NCBI GenBank assembly: GCA_009917805.1
Contig: RGES01000005.1
Span: forward strand, 1 to 25,141
Origin: Verrucomicrobiota bacterium
GTDB taxonomy: Bacteria > Verrucomicrobiota > Verrucomicrobiia > Opitutales > UBA953
DNA: 25,141 nt
Direction of reading: 5' to 3'
A model generated the notes under the pieces. That model saw only the letters and a program-made list of their open reading frames with translations, was not told where the DNA came from and made no database searches. Shown piece by piece: positions 1 to 12,300 of the stretch. The first letter of the stretch is position 1. Each line of letters begins with the position of its first letter. The position numbers and the translations under genes are program-made.

Positions 1-3000
1 TGGCGAAGGTCAGGTCGTCGCTGCGGCTGATGGCGAAGGTCGCGTTGTTGGTGACGTCGCCAGCGGCGAGCGAGCCCGTCGTGCCGCCGTTGCCCAGCTG
101 CAGCGTGCCGGCCGAGATCGTGGTGGCGCCGGAGTAATCATTGGCTCCGGAAAGGATAGCCGTGCCACCGGTGGTCTTGGTGAGGGCACCGCTACCGGTC
201 AATATGGCGGAGATGGTGCCACCCTGGAGTCCAAAGCTGGTAGCCGTCAGCTTGCCGGTGGTGCCAGTGACCGTGCCGCCGGCGACCTGCAGGGCTCCGA
301 CGGACTGATTGAACGTGGAGAGGTCGATCGTGCCGGCGCTGATCGAGAGCGGGCCGCCCAGCTGATTGGCGGCGGCGAAAGTCAGGCTGCCACCCGCGAC
401 CGAAGTGCCGCCGGCATGGCCGAAGGTACCGGTGCTCGAAAGCGTAAGGGTGCCGGCACCGGCCTTGTTGAGCACACCTGCACCGCTGGTCGTTCCGGTG
501 AGCGTGAAGGAATTCGCGCCGGTGGTCAGCGTGCCGACGAGGTTGATCGTGCCGTTGTTCGTAAGCGCATCAAGGGTCTCAGTGCCGCCGATGCTGAGCG
601 TGGCACCCGAGCTGATGGCATAGCCAGAAACGTTGTTCTGAAGGCGGCCGTTGCCCGAGGTCGCAAGCGTTCCCGACGAGACCAGGGTGACTCCCGTATA
701 AGTGTTGGCGCCCGAGAGGGTCAGCGTGCCGGCGCCGGTCTTGGTCAGCCCGCCTGAAGTGTTCGCGGCAAGGGTGATGGTGCCGATGGTCGCAGCGGTT
801 CCGGGAGTGCTGGTCGTCGTACTGTAACCGCCCGAAAGCGCGACCGTCAGTGTGTCGCCCGGCGCATAACCCGAACCGGGGCTCGTGATGACGATGCCCG
901 TGACCTGGCCGCCGCTGACGGTCGCGATGGCCGTCGCTCCTGAACCCGAGCCGCCGCTGATCACCACGGCCGGAGCGCCGACATAGTTGGAACCACCCGC
1001 GGCGATCGCGATAGCGGTGACGCCCGAGCCCGTCGGAGCGGCCAAGGCGGCGGAAGCCGCATAGTCGAATCCGTTGGTATTGATCGTCGCGCCGCCGGCG
1101 TAGGAAACGACGCTGGTGAGGGCGGCGAGCGACTTGCCCGTGGCCCCGACGTTCAATGTACCACCATTGAAGGCAAGGTAAGCGGCGCCGAAGTTGTTCT
1201 TGGCGAAGGATCCCGCCGTGAGCGTCCCGCCTGCCAGCAGGTTGACATATGCATAGCCAGGCTGGGTGCTCGTCGTGCTTCCCATGGATACGTCGGCGAA
1301 CGATGCGGTGGCAGTCGTGCTACCGGCACCACCGATGGTGACCTGCCCGATGGTCGACTGGGTGCCGGTCCCGCCGGCGGACTGGCGGGCCACGTTCAAT
1401 GCCTGGGTGGAGGCGCTGATCGCACCGGAACCGGAGACATAGACTACGCTAATCGCATTAGCATTGGCTCCAGCCGAAGCCGAGGAGGCGACATCAAATC
1501 CATTATTTCCCGCAGAGAAAGAAGCTGAGCCGCCGCTGAGATAAAGCAGGCCGATCCCTGAGCCGTTCGCGGCGCCCAGACGGAAACGTCCGGTTGAACC
1601 TACGGCCCCTGTCGCCACCAAGCTGCCGCCGGTGATGTTATAGAAGCCGTAGCTGGGCGTCGAAGTAGCGGACTTGCCGAGATAGAAGTTTCCGCCGGCG
1701 GTCACGGTGCCCCCGCTTTGGTTCACGACGGCGACGGCGCCGTCGACCGCGCCGACCTGGAGGTCGCCCGCGGAGGTATTGTAGGTCGCGGTCAGCACCG
1801 CGCCCGGCAGCACGTTCAGGATCGAGGTGCCGGTGGCGCCGGCCGTATTGCCGACGTTGATGCTCTTGTTGTTGGCCGTGACGAACGATCCAGCGACGGA
1901 AGCCGAAGCGGCATTCGTCCCCGAACCGATGCTAAAGGAGCCGGTCGAAGTCCAAGTGCCGTTAAGGTTAAGCACCCCGTTGGTCACGGACGTGTCGCCG
2001 GAATAAGTGTTGGCCCCGGCAAGCGTCCAAGCACCGGTGCCGTCCTTGGTCACCGCACCCGTGGTCGTGGCAATCGGGCCGGAAATAGACCCGTTGCCCG
2101 CGCCCCCGAGCGTAAGCGCGAACGTGGCACCGGTGATGCCGGTGCCGGCGGTGAGTGCGAGCGTGCCAGCGTCCGAATTGATACGGCTGGCCGAACCAAG
2201 GGCGACGGTCCCCTGCCAGGTGTTAGCACCGCTGATATTCCGCATGGCTCCGTCCGTGGAGATGCCGGTGCCGTTCAAGGTCAAGGCCTCGGCGCCGATG
2301 GTGATGCCGCCCTGCAGCTGCAACGCGGCGCCGGAGGTCACCGAGGTGCCCCCGGCCGTGGTACCGAGCGCGGAGTTGCTCTGCAGGTTCAGGACACCTG
2401 CGCTGACCGTGGTCGTGCCAGTGTAACTGTTGGTGCCCGTGAGCACCAAGGTTCCCGTGGTCGACTTGGTCAACGTACCGGCGTTGTTGATCTGGAGCAC
2501 ATTCTTCAGGGTGCCAGAGGCGAATGTCGTCGTGGTAAGGTTACTGGTGGCCGCGCCATTTCCGCCGATGTTCTTGCCGGCCATGTCGAGCGTACCACCG
2601 TCCAGATTAAGCACCGCGGTGCTGGTGCCGGTCTGGGTCCCGCGGATGATGTCGCCCGCGACCGTCAGCGTGCCGCCGGTAAGGTTCAGCGTTCCTGCCG
2701 CCGCGCCGCCGGCAGCCGAGGCGTCGCCCAGCCTGATCGCGATACCGGCGTTGGCTGCGACGGTCACCGTCCCACCTGAGACGTTCAGGGTGCCGGAAGC
2801 GGTGGACGTGGTGCCGGCGTTCACGCCAATACGCAGCGGATTGGTGGCGGAATTGAACGTCGAGCTGCCGGTGCCGCCGAGGGTCATCGTCGCGGTCGAG
2901 GTGGCGCCGGTGGTCGTCTTGTAACCGAGCAGCAGGTCATTGGCATCTAGCGAGCCGGTGTCGAAGAGGAAGGTAGCCGTGGCCGTGCCGCCCGCGGTGC

Positions 3001-6000
3001 CTTGGCGGGCGGAGAGCTGCATGACGTCGAAGCGCAGGTCGGCGTAGTGGCCGGTGACGTCGAAATTGCCTGTGATCGAGGAGGCAGTCGTCGTGTTGTT
3101 GGCGTATCCGAGATTGAAGTTGGCGCGACCGTTGACGGTGTCGGCTTGGCTGCGAACCTTGATCGTGCCGGTCACGCCATTGAAGAGCATGCTGCCGGAT
3201 CCTCGGCTTCCGTTCGTCGGCGAAGAACCGATGGAGATGGTGTTCGCGTTCAGGATGTTCGTGCCCGACCCGAGCTTGATAGTCTGGACGGCGGTGCCGG
3301 CGGAGTTATCTCCTAGGCCGATAAGGTTCGCCGTGATGGTGTTGGCCGGCGACAGGATCATCGTCGCCGCCCCGCCGTTGGTGCCGCCCGTCTGTTCCCC
3401 CAGACGGAAGATGCCCGCGGCGCCGGCGTTCACCGTAAAGCTGGCCAACGCGGTCATGTCGACCGTGAGCGTCGAGGAATTGGTCGAGCCGGTGGCGCCG
3501 CCGACCTGGAAGAGCGCGCCGTTCGCGACGAAGGCGCCGCCGTCGGTGAAGTTCACCTTGGAGATGTCGTTAGCCGCGACGTTCGAGCCCAGCGTGTTCG
3601 TGCCGGTCGTGGTCAGCGTGCGACCAGTGCCGATGCGGATGACGGCCGAAGCCGCGGCGTTGTTCGTTCCGGTAGCGATACCGCCGATCGTCTGGTCGAA
3701 GGAAAGCACGTCGAGCGTGGCGGTCGGCGTCGCAGCGGACGCCGTCGAGGCGTTGCCGAGCACGATCGTCGCGTTCGGGGAGAATGTGTTGGCGGCCGCA
3801 CCGGTCACCTTGCCGGCGACGACGATCACATCGCCGTAATTCACGCTTGTCGTATTGGTGAAAGTCAGCGTTCCCAGCCCGCCCTTGACCAGGGATAGCT
3901 TGCTGGAATTGCTGACCAGATAGTTGTCGGCCAAGGCCATGCCCAGCGACAAGTCGGCCGTCGAGGTCACGTCGGACGCCGAAGTGCCAACGGCCAGGAG
4001 CGTGGACGTGGAGGAAGCGGAATTGGTGATGAAGCCGCCGCCGCTGACCGATTGGGCGACAAGGTCGAGGTTGAAGCCCGCGAGGTCGAGACCGGCGCCG
4101 GCGCTGATGGCGATCGGGCTGGTCGCAGGAATCGCAGCCGCGACGCCATACTTAAGGATGCCACCCGTGACGCTCACTCCGGCGGAGTTGAGACTATTGG
4201 CCGCCGAGGAAAGGACAAGCACGCCGGCCCCAGCCTTGGTCAACGCGGTGCCGGTAGCCATGCTCGTGAGCGCGCCGCTGAGGGTCGCGGTGACGGCGGG
4301 GCTGGAGACCGTGATGGTGCGGCCGGCAGCGCCGAGGTTGATTGCGCCAGCCAGCGTAACGTTATTTCCCGCGACGACGCCGCCGAAGGTGAAGTCGCCG
4401 TTGACCGTGACGGCATTGGCGACGGAGCGCGCCGTTCCGTCGCTCAGCAGAGAGGTCCCGTTCCCGATGGTCAGCGTGCCCGTGCCGAGCGGGCCCTTGG
4501 TCACCGGCGTACCGGTGCTGCTCGCTCCGAGCATCAGCCCGCCCGCGGAAAGATTCACTCCGGTCGTGAAGGTGCTCTCCGTGGCCGAAAGGGCGAGGAT
4601 GCCGGCACCGGCCTTGGTCAGGGTAGCCATGCTCGCGTGCTGGGAAATCGTGGCCGAGATGTTCAGCCCGACCTCGGCGAGGCCTTGGTTGACGGTGATG
4701 ACCGGGTTGGCGTTGCTGAACTGCAGCAGCGCCAGGGTCGTCGAACCGGCGCTGATCGTAGGCGTCGTCGAATAGCTGTCGTTGGTCGCGGTGATCGGCG
4801 TGGCGGACGTCAGGATGACCTTGGCGGCCGTCGTGGTCGGCGTACCCAGGCTGAAGGTGGGATTGCCGCCGCCACCATCGTTCTGGAAGGTGACGCTCTG
4901 CAGGAAGCTGGAGGGGCCCGTCGTGTAAGCGCCGAACGTGAAGCTTCCGGAGCCCTTGATGGTAAGGTTGGCCGACTCGGCGACCTGGCCCGGCGTCGTA
5001 CCCATGGTAACCGTGCTGTTATCGACCGTTAGGTCTCCCGGCACGGCGTAGAAGGAAAGGGTCGAGACCAGCGGCTGCGCGGCCTGGGCGGAGGTGGCCG
5101 TGCTGGCGTTGCTGAGGGTGACCTGGGTGGCGCTGTCGACGGAAACGATCGTCGTTCCCGCCGGGTAATTGGCGTTCGTCAGCACCATGCCCGCATAAAG
5201 ACCGGCGGTCGTGGGCAAGGTGACCACCGCGGAGGAAGGCGCGACCAGAGACTGTGCCGTGGCATCGGTGCCATTCGTGCTGGCGGTGCTCAACGTTACC
5301 TGCGTGGCGCTATCCACGGAGACAACCGTCGTGCCTGCCGGGAAATTGGCGTTCGTCAGCACCATGCCCGGAGCGAGTCCGGTCGTGCTGGTCATCGTCA
5401 CGACCGCGGAGGTAGCCGGGATGGTGGCTCCGCCGAAGACGCCTTGGGCGACGGTCGGGGCGGTGAAGACGCGGCCCGCGGCGCCTTGCAGGTTCAGCGT
5501 GCCCGCGTTGGCGAACGTTCCTCCGGAATAGGTGTTGTTGGCATACGTCGGACGGAGGCTGACCGTATTGCTGCCGTTGGTGATCAGGGCCAGCGAGCCG
5601 GTAATAGCCGGCTGGATCGCCAAGGTGTTCTGATTGACGTAGAGATAAAGCTCCGAACCCGAGCCCGTGATCGTGTTGGTGGCATCGGCGGCCGCGATGG
5701 TGGTAGAACTGCCGTTGGTCACGATGCCGACGCCCAACGTGAGGCTGGTGCCGGCGATGAAGGAGACCGTCTGGGTCGAACTGGGCGTGAAACGCCACGA
5801 ATACGCGGCCTTGGCGCCGGTCGTCATCGTGCGGGTGGTCGTGCCGTCGCTGATGTTCTGGGTCGAGGTGGTGGTGCCGGAGACGTCGGCACCGTCAAAC
5901 GCCGGCGCCGAGTAGCCACCGTAGGTGTTACCCATCGCCACCAGTCCGAAGACGTTGCTGTAAGTGGCGAAGGTCGAACCATCGGCCACCGCCCATCCCC

Positions 6001-6181
6001 CGATCAGGTTGTTGGTCAGGTTGCTCGCCGAGAACGCGGCCCCGTTCAGCTTCGAGATGAAGACGTTGCTGTTCGTGTTCAGGCCTTGCGCGCCGAGAGT
6101 ATTGCTGCCGCTGCTGTTGTTCGCGCTCCATCCGGAGACGGTGAGCCCCGTGCGGCTCGAGGCGTTGCGCACCAGTGACCT
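1..6181 (-). CDS. Third segment of giant autotransporter-associated beta-strand repeat protein (3' partial, runs off left edge)
   Basis: In the frame with codons ending at positions 2, 5, 8 and so on, I translated sample stretches near 1-180, 780-1,020, 1,500, 2,640, 3,000, 3,300, 4,500 and 5,880-6,180. All gave in-frame PATR-type sequence with no stop. The frame opens just after a TGA at 6,182-6,184 and reads RSLVRNASSRTG, continuing the FATY-type module that the central segment leaves unfinished. Contents in order: NNLIGGWAVADGSTFATY (about 5,960-6,020), two 60-residue duplicates (5,110-5,410), PATR repeats (about 3,900-4,700), repeats of type GGTLTVAGDI (2,560-3,640), LxLGxxxG repeats (1,060-1,960), a Gly-rich GSGY insert (845-1,020), and canonical PATR units to the left edge, ending SDDLTFA. 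The C-terminus is not in the window. Confidence 0.8.
845..1020 (-). repeat. Gly-rich GSGY double-repeat insert
   Basis: The sequence reads TAIAIAAGGSNYVGAPAVV, ISGGSGSGATAIATVSGG, VTGIVITSPGSGYAPGD and TLTVALSGG. It is a two-fold repeat of the form GGxxYxxxPxVxIxGG-GSGATAxA-VxxGxVTGIxI-GSGY, which I recall as an accessory element in many surface and phage-like proteins. It is followed immediately by a canonical PATR unit (LTKTGAGTLTLSGANTYTG, 691-750). Confidence 0.7.
1060..1960 (-). repeat. Second LxLGxxxG repeat region ending in FNGGTL
   Basis: It contains SIGSGTNAASASVAG, INVGNTAGATGTSILNV, LQVGAVDGAVAVVNQSGG, FYLGKSATSTPSYGFYNITG, RLGAANGSGIGLLYLSGG, YLAFNGGTLNVG, then VVSYAGGATINTNGFDY. 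The order leads directly into the GSGY insert at 845-1,020. Confidence 0.68.
2560..3640 (-). repeat. LxxGxxxG / GGTLTVxGxI repeat region
   Basis: Short beta-strand repeats of another style replace the FATY modules: RLGEQTGGTNGGAATM, IGLGDNSAG, SIGSSPTNGSRGSGSM, LGYKTTTGATSTATMTLGG, LRIGVNAG, IRLGDASAAGGAAAGTLNL, GGTLTVAGDI and LDGGTLDMAGKNIGG. Such 'xxLGxxxGGTGTLNLxGGTL' runs are common in large Verrucomicrobiota and Planctomycetota surface proteins. No function can be assigned. Confidence 0.7.
5111..5410 (-). repeat. 60-residue tandem duplication (180-bp period)
   Basis: Two adjacent copies at about 5,291-5,410 and 5,111-5,230 are 180 bases apart. Both read SAVVT, then a short variable stretch, then GMVLTNAN(F/Y)PAGTT(V/I), VSVDSATQVTLS. 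DNA similarity is high, for example 'aattggcgttcgtcagcacc' in both, so the duplication looks recent compared with the rest of the gene. Confidence 0.85.
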
Positions 6182-6352
6182 TCACGGTGCTGCCTTCGTT
6201 GACGTAGGGATAGACCCCGAGGAAGTTGTTGCCGCTTTCGCTCGTGACGCTGTTCAGCGTGATGACGGTATCGGTGGAGCCGGCGCCGTTTACGGTCAGG
6301 TTGCCGCCGCGCATGGAGACGGCATTGGTCGCGGCGAGGCGGGCCGGCGAGG
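5905..6352 (-). repeat. RIAD/FATY-type module, copy 8 (B), split by frameshift site 2
   Basis: Key residues are ARLAATNAVSMRGGNLTVNG, then STVKVT, the frame break, SLVRNASSRTGLTVSG, and NNLIGGWAVADGSTFATY in the left-hand frame. The module is complete only when both frames are joined, which is the strongest evidence that the segments form one gene. Confidence 0.75.
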
Positions 6353-9300
6353 GCGCGCCAGAAGGATTGTGGCCGAAGTTATTCCAATTCAGGGTGCCGT
6401 AGAAAAGCTTGAGCCCGGCCGTGCTCGCGAGGGTGGCGGCATCGCGCAGCTCAAGGGCGCCGCCGCGGACGACGGTTTCGCCGACATAGGTCTGCGCGCC
6501 GGTCAGGGTCAAGGTGTTCGTGCCGGACTTCGTGAGAGCAAGGTTGCCGGTGATGGCGCCGGCGAACGTGCCGGACGCAGCCTGCGTCGAGGTCGTGAAA
6601 GTGACGACCGAGCCGCCGGAATTCGTGATGGTACCACCCTGCCCAGGCAGCGGGTTGATGCTGTTCAGCGTGCCGAAGGCCTGCGCCTGATTGCTGAGAT
6701 TGATGACCGCGTCGAGGCCGTTGACGGAAAGCGCCGACACCGTCGCGCTGGTCGCAGTCGGGACGACCACGATCGTGTTGGCGGCGCCCGAAGCGAGGTT
6801 GAGCGTGCCGCCGTCGACCGTCGTCGTGCCCGTATAGTAGGCGCGGCGGTTGAGGTTCAGCGTACCGCCATCGAGCTTCGCGATGCCGGCCGTGCCGCCG
6901 ATCGCCAAGGCGGCATTCATGTTCAGCGTGCCGCCCGCGACGACGTGCAGGAACGGCGTCGTGCCGACGGTGGCCGACTGGTAGGCGCCGACGTTGATGT
7001 TGCCCGTCGCGCCGGCCAAGACCAAGGTGGCCGAGGCGTTCGAGAGGGTCTGGGTGAGCAGCCCGCCCGACGGACCATAAGAACCGAAGGTGGCGGCATT
7101 CAGGCCGCTCGCGAGCGTACCGGTGCCGCTGATCGTCAGCGTATTCGCGGTGGTCTGACCGAGGATGGTCTGGCTGGCCGAGAGGCCGGCGTTCTGCGTG
7201 GCCGCCCAGGCGGTGACGACGGTGTTGAGTTCGCCGGAAGCAAGCGCGCGATAGTTGTTCGTGGCGGAATCCTTGACGAGGAAGCCCGTACCGAGGCCGG
7301 CGGCGCTGGCGTCGGCGAGGATGTCATGCCGGACCGACATGGTCGTGGTGCCGTTGGCGCCAGCGCCCTGGGTGCCGAGGAGATTGGGCGTCGTGATGGT
7401 CAGGTTCGCGACGCCGTTCGCGGAAGCCGCGCCGGTGATGCCACCGATGACGAGTCCGCCGTGGCCGTTGGCCGTATTCAGCGTGCCGATCGCCAAGGTC
7501 AGCGGGTTGGCGACGTTCGGCGTCAGTTCGATGCGGCCGCCGCCGTTGGTGACGTTGAACGTGGTGATGGTCTCGGTCGTCGGGGTCGAGGGCGAGGCGC
7601 TTCCTCCGATGGTCAGCCTGCCCCCCTGGATCGCCAGCGTGCCGGCGACGTCGAGTCCCAGGCGGCTGTTGACGTTCGACGTACCGGAGTTGTCCAACGC
7701 GATGACGCCACCGGCGTTAAGGTTGAAGGTGCCGCCGCCCGAGGCGGCCGTCCCGTTGAAAGCCTCGCCGGCGTCGACGTAGCGTAGCGTGCCTCCGTTC
7801 ACCGTGATCGCGCCGTTCGTCCCGGTGTTGTAATCCTGGGCCGAAGACATCGTCAGCTGACCCGCGCCGACCTTCTGCAGGGCCACGGCGCCGACCGTCG
7901 CGTCGTTGAAACGCGTCAGCTGGCCGGAGAATTCCGTGGAGCCGCCGTTCAATCCGATGACCAAGGTGGCCGCGGAGGTGCTGCTGTTCATCACCTTGCC
8001 GGCGCCGGCCAGCGACCCCCACACGGTGGTGGAGCCGTTAAGGTTGAGGTAAGCGTTGGCGGCGAGGGTCAACGCGGAATAACGGGAGCCGCCATAGGTC
8101 ACGCCGGTGCGGATCGACCCCGCGTTGACCGCGGTCGGTCCGGCATAGTGGGCCTGCGCATTGAACTGGAGCACGCCGTTGCCGGACTTGGTCAGCCCGC
8201 CGGCGCTGCCGACGATGCCCTGCAGCTGCAATCCGGAGGACAGAGGGGAGATGGCGACTCCGTTCGCGGCGATCGGCGCGACGTCGACGGTGGACGATGA
8301 CGCTCCGAAATCGATGCGTCCGGCGATGAGCGTGGCGCTGGCGATATTCGACGAGGTCGCCGTGATGCCGGCCGCGCCGATGGTCAGGACGCCGTTCGCG
8401 CCGGTGCCGGCGGCGGTGGCGGTGCTGAAGGTGTTGACCTGCAGGTTGCCCGAACCGCCGCCGTTATTGTTCAGCACCAGCCCGGCCAGGGTATTATCGC
8501 CGAAAAGGTTCAGCGTGCTGACGCCGTTCATGGTGACGATGTTGCCGGCGGCGATCTGGCCCGCGACCGTGTTGGTCGAGCTGCCCATGGTCACCGTAGC
8601 GTTGTTCACGATGAGGCCATTGGCCGCCGTCGTCGCCAGCGGGACGGTGACGCCGGTAGCCGAAGCCAGCAGGTTGACCGTGCCACCGTTGATCACGGTG
8701 CCGCCGGTATAGCTGGCGGCCGTGTTTACGAGATTGATGCTGCCGCCGGAGGCGGTCAGGACGACACGGAGGGACGAGCCAGACCCGTTGACGTTATCCA
8801 CCAGTCGCGAGTTGACGGTGAGGGTGTTCGAACGGTTGTAAAGGTAGAGGTCGGTGTTCGCCGCGGGGGCGGCTCCGCCGACGGTGATGCGGCCGGAGTC
8901 GACCGCTGCGCCGATCGACTGATTGTTGTTGGGACCGATGAGGCCGCCGCTGACGAGATTGAGGACGTCGCTGGCATTCGTGAAGCTGAGCGCGATGTTC
9001 GAGCCCGTCATCGTCACCGAATTGACCGTGCTGCCGCCGGTCGGGATGGTCGTCGAGGAAGTCAGGCGGATGTTCTTCGTCGCGGTGCCGCCGACGAAGG
9101 TGTTCGTCTGATCGTACTGCGCGGCGCCCGTCTGATTGAGCGCCGCCACGCCCAGGCCGGGGACGTAGGTGGCGAACTCGTTGCCGACGATGGCCCAAGG
9201 ACCGATCAGGTTGTTGGTCAGCCCGTTGCCGTTCGCCGAGTAGGAAGCGGCGGAAACAGCCGTGCCATTGAGCGTGCCGACCGTGACGCGGGAATTGCTA

Positions 9301-12300
9301 CCGATGGTGCCGAGATTGGTTCCAGAGATGTTGATCGTGGCGGCGGAGCCGGCTGGACGAGACAGGGAAGCCAGCGTGAGGTCGACCGAGTTAAGGCCCG
9401 TGCCGCCAGTCGTCGCGGTAAGCGCGCTGTAACCCTGGGCGACCGACACGGCGCCGAGCGTCTCGGTCGAAGCGGCCTGCCGGCGACCCGCATAAGTCAT
9501 GCTCGCACCGCGGAACGTGATGGCGGCCGAATCGGCGATGCGATCGGCGGAGCCGCCGATGCCGGCATCGTTATCAAGGTTCAACGTGGCGTAATTGACC
9601 TCGAGGGAGGAGGTGCCGGAGAAAGCGCCATCCGACTGCAACACCGTGGTATTTCCGTTGATCAAGGTCGTCCCCGTATGCGCGTTCGCGCCGGAAACGG
9701 TGAACGTGTTCTGGCCGGAACGGACGAAGTTGACCGCGCCGCTCGTCGTACCGGACCAAGAGCGGGCGTTATTGTCCTGATTGATGACGAGCTGGCCCGT
9801 GCCGCTGGAGCTGGTGATGCTGCCGCCTGTGCCAGGATTGACGGTTTCCGTCAGGAGGCCGGAGAACTGCTGGTTGAATCCGTTGAGGTCGAGCGACGAG
9901 GCCGGACCGGCCATGATGAGGAACTGTCCCGGCGAATAGGCGTTGGCGGCGCCAAGCCGCAGGGTGCCGCGAGAGATGGTCAGATTACCGCTGATCGTGT
10001 TAGCCGAGATGCCCGCGAGTCCGGACTTGTTGGCGGGCGCCGCCAAGGTTACCACGCCCGCACCCTCCTTCACCAGTCCGGCCGTACCGGTAAGGGCGCT
10101 GGAGATGGAAAGCGTCGAACCCGTGTCAGCATGGAACACGCCTTGGACGGCGGCGAGGGCGACGACCGGGGCGCTCAGCGCATGGGTGGCGGCGCCGGTG
10201 GCCAAGAGCCCGCCGGAAGTCAGCGTGAGCGTCGTGAAAGCCGACCCATCCACGGTCTGGGCCGTCGCGCCGGAGAACCTGACGGCGTTGACGGTCTTGC
10301 TGGCCGTCAGGCCCTTGGTCGTCATGGCCGCGTTGGCGTCGACGGTATCCGTCGCGCCGGCGAGGTTCAGGTTGGTCGTGCTGGTCGCATTATACGCCGA
10401 GAAAGCGGTGACACCGGTCGTGCCATTGTAGGTAGCGAAGCTGGAACCGTTGACGGTCGCGCGCGCCAGGATGCCCGTCGTGGCCGGCACCAGCGTCGGC
10501 GCGGTCGTGAACAAGATCTTGTTGGTCGACGTACCGAGGTTGGTGCCGGTGAAGCCGGCGCTGACGTCCGTGGAGAGAGAAAGGCTGGCGAAGGTCAGGC
10601 TGACCGTCCCCGAACCGGTCTGAGTGGAACTGAAGATGCCGCCGGAGCGGGCGAAGGTAAGAGCGGAACTGTTCGTTTCGGCGGAGTTCGCGGAGTTGCC
10701 GACATAGGCGAAGGTGCCGCCCTGGATCGTCAAAGCACGGTTGACGAGGCGAGAGGTCGGGGTGCCGGCGGCGTCGCTGACATTGAGGACGCCGTTGCCG
10801 TACACCGCGACCGCGCCGGACGAGCCTAAGGTCACCCCGCTGCCGCCGAGATTGACGGTCCCTCGGTAGACGTTGAAAGCTCCGGTAAAGCCGGACTGGT
10901 TCGCGGTGATGTTCAGCGTGCCGAGACCGATGACATTGGTCCCGGGTCCGCCTCCGGTGATCGTGCTGGCCAGATTGATGACGGCGTCCGCGGCGACGGC
11001 GTTGAAATTGGTGCTGTTAGAAGTCGTGATGCCACCCGAAAGGGTGAGGGTCGCGCCGGAAGCCGCACCCACCGTCGCAGCGACGCCGGAAGACTGGGTG
11101 ATGAGCCCGGAGAAGGTGTTGCTGCCGCTGAAGGAGAAAAGTACGCCCTTTCCGTCGATGCCATTGCCGCCGCTTGCGACAGAAAGGGTGAGGGCGTTGG
11201 CGACGGACACGCTGCCGGTCAGCTCGTAGGCGACCGAGCCGGCGCCGGACGTCGTCAGCGCGCTCGAGCCCAGAGCCGTGGCATGGCCGATGCGCAGCGT
11301 ACCGCCGGCGACCGTGATCGTGCCGGCCCAGGTGGGATTCGAAGCCGTGAGGACCAAGGTTCCGTTATCGTTCTTGGTCAGGGTGTTCGTCGTCGCCGAA
11401 AGCGTGAAAGGCGCCGAGAGGGTAAGGGCGTTGCCCGACGTCACCTCGAAGGCGTTGTTCGCCTGGTTCAAGATGAACGTGCGCGCGGACGAGAAACTGG
11501 CCGTGGCGCGGAAGCCGATGTCCGTGGTGCCGTCCACGTTCAGGCGGACCTTGTTGCCCGTATTGCCGAGGGCGGCATCGGAACTCGCCGCCAGGACGCC
11601 GGCCAGGACGTCGATCGTGGCGGTGGCGCCGCCGAAGGTGTTCGCAGGGTTCGTGAGCAGCAGCGTGCCGGCGCCCGACTTGGTGAGGTCATAACCGCCC
11701 GCATCGGCGACCACCCCGGACAGGACGAGGCCCGGCACCAGGTTCGAGGGCGTCGCGCTGCTGACGGCGAAATGCGACGCGCCGTTAAGGGTGATCGCGC
11801 CGGTGAACTCGAGTCCATAGCCGCTGAGATTCGTCACCGAAAGGATGCTTCCGGGATTGGTCAGGTCGACCTTGCGCAAGGTCTTGTTACGCGCGTTCGG
11901 ACCCGAGCCCGAACGATTGACCGTCACGGCCGTGTCGTTGGTGAGGACGACATTGCCGCCGAGGCTGAAGTTGGCCGGCGTCCCGAGGGCGTTGCCGTCA
12001 CCGGTGAACACCAAGCCTCCGGCCGCGGAAATCGTGCCTGCGTAGTTGCCCACGGTCAGGATGCCCAAGCCTGATTTGTTGATGATATCCGTCGAGAGAG
12101 AGGGGGTGGCGTCACCGATCGTGACGGTCATCTGCGGCGCGGCGATCGTGACGTTCCAGACCGAAGGCAGCGTCGTGGTGCCGTTGAGGGTGAGATTATT
12201 GGTGCCGTTGAAGACGTGCGTGCCGGTGCCGGCGCCATCATCGCCGAAGATGACGTTGTTGGAGATCGTATAGGCCCCCGCGGCGAGGAGCGAAGTGTTG

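Noticed and set aside
5310..5798. A 162-codon minus-strand open frame in another frame
   Set aside because: Its His/Arg/Gln/Asp-rich product is the off-frame reading of the left-hand segment, whose own frame gives clean beta-strand repeats here.
5964..7787. A 607-codon open frame on the plus strand
   Set aside because: It overlaps recognisable PATR sequence on the minus strand, including module copies 7 and 8, and has shadow-type composition with no recognisable domain.
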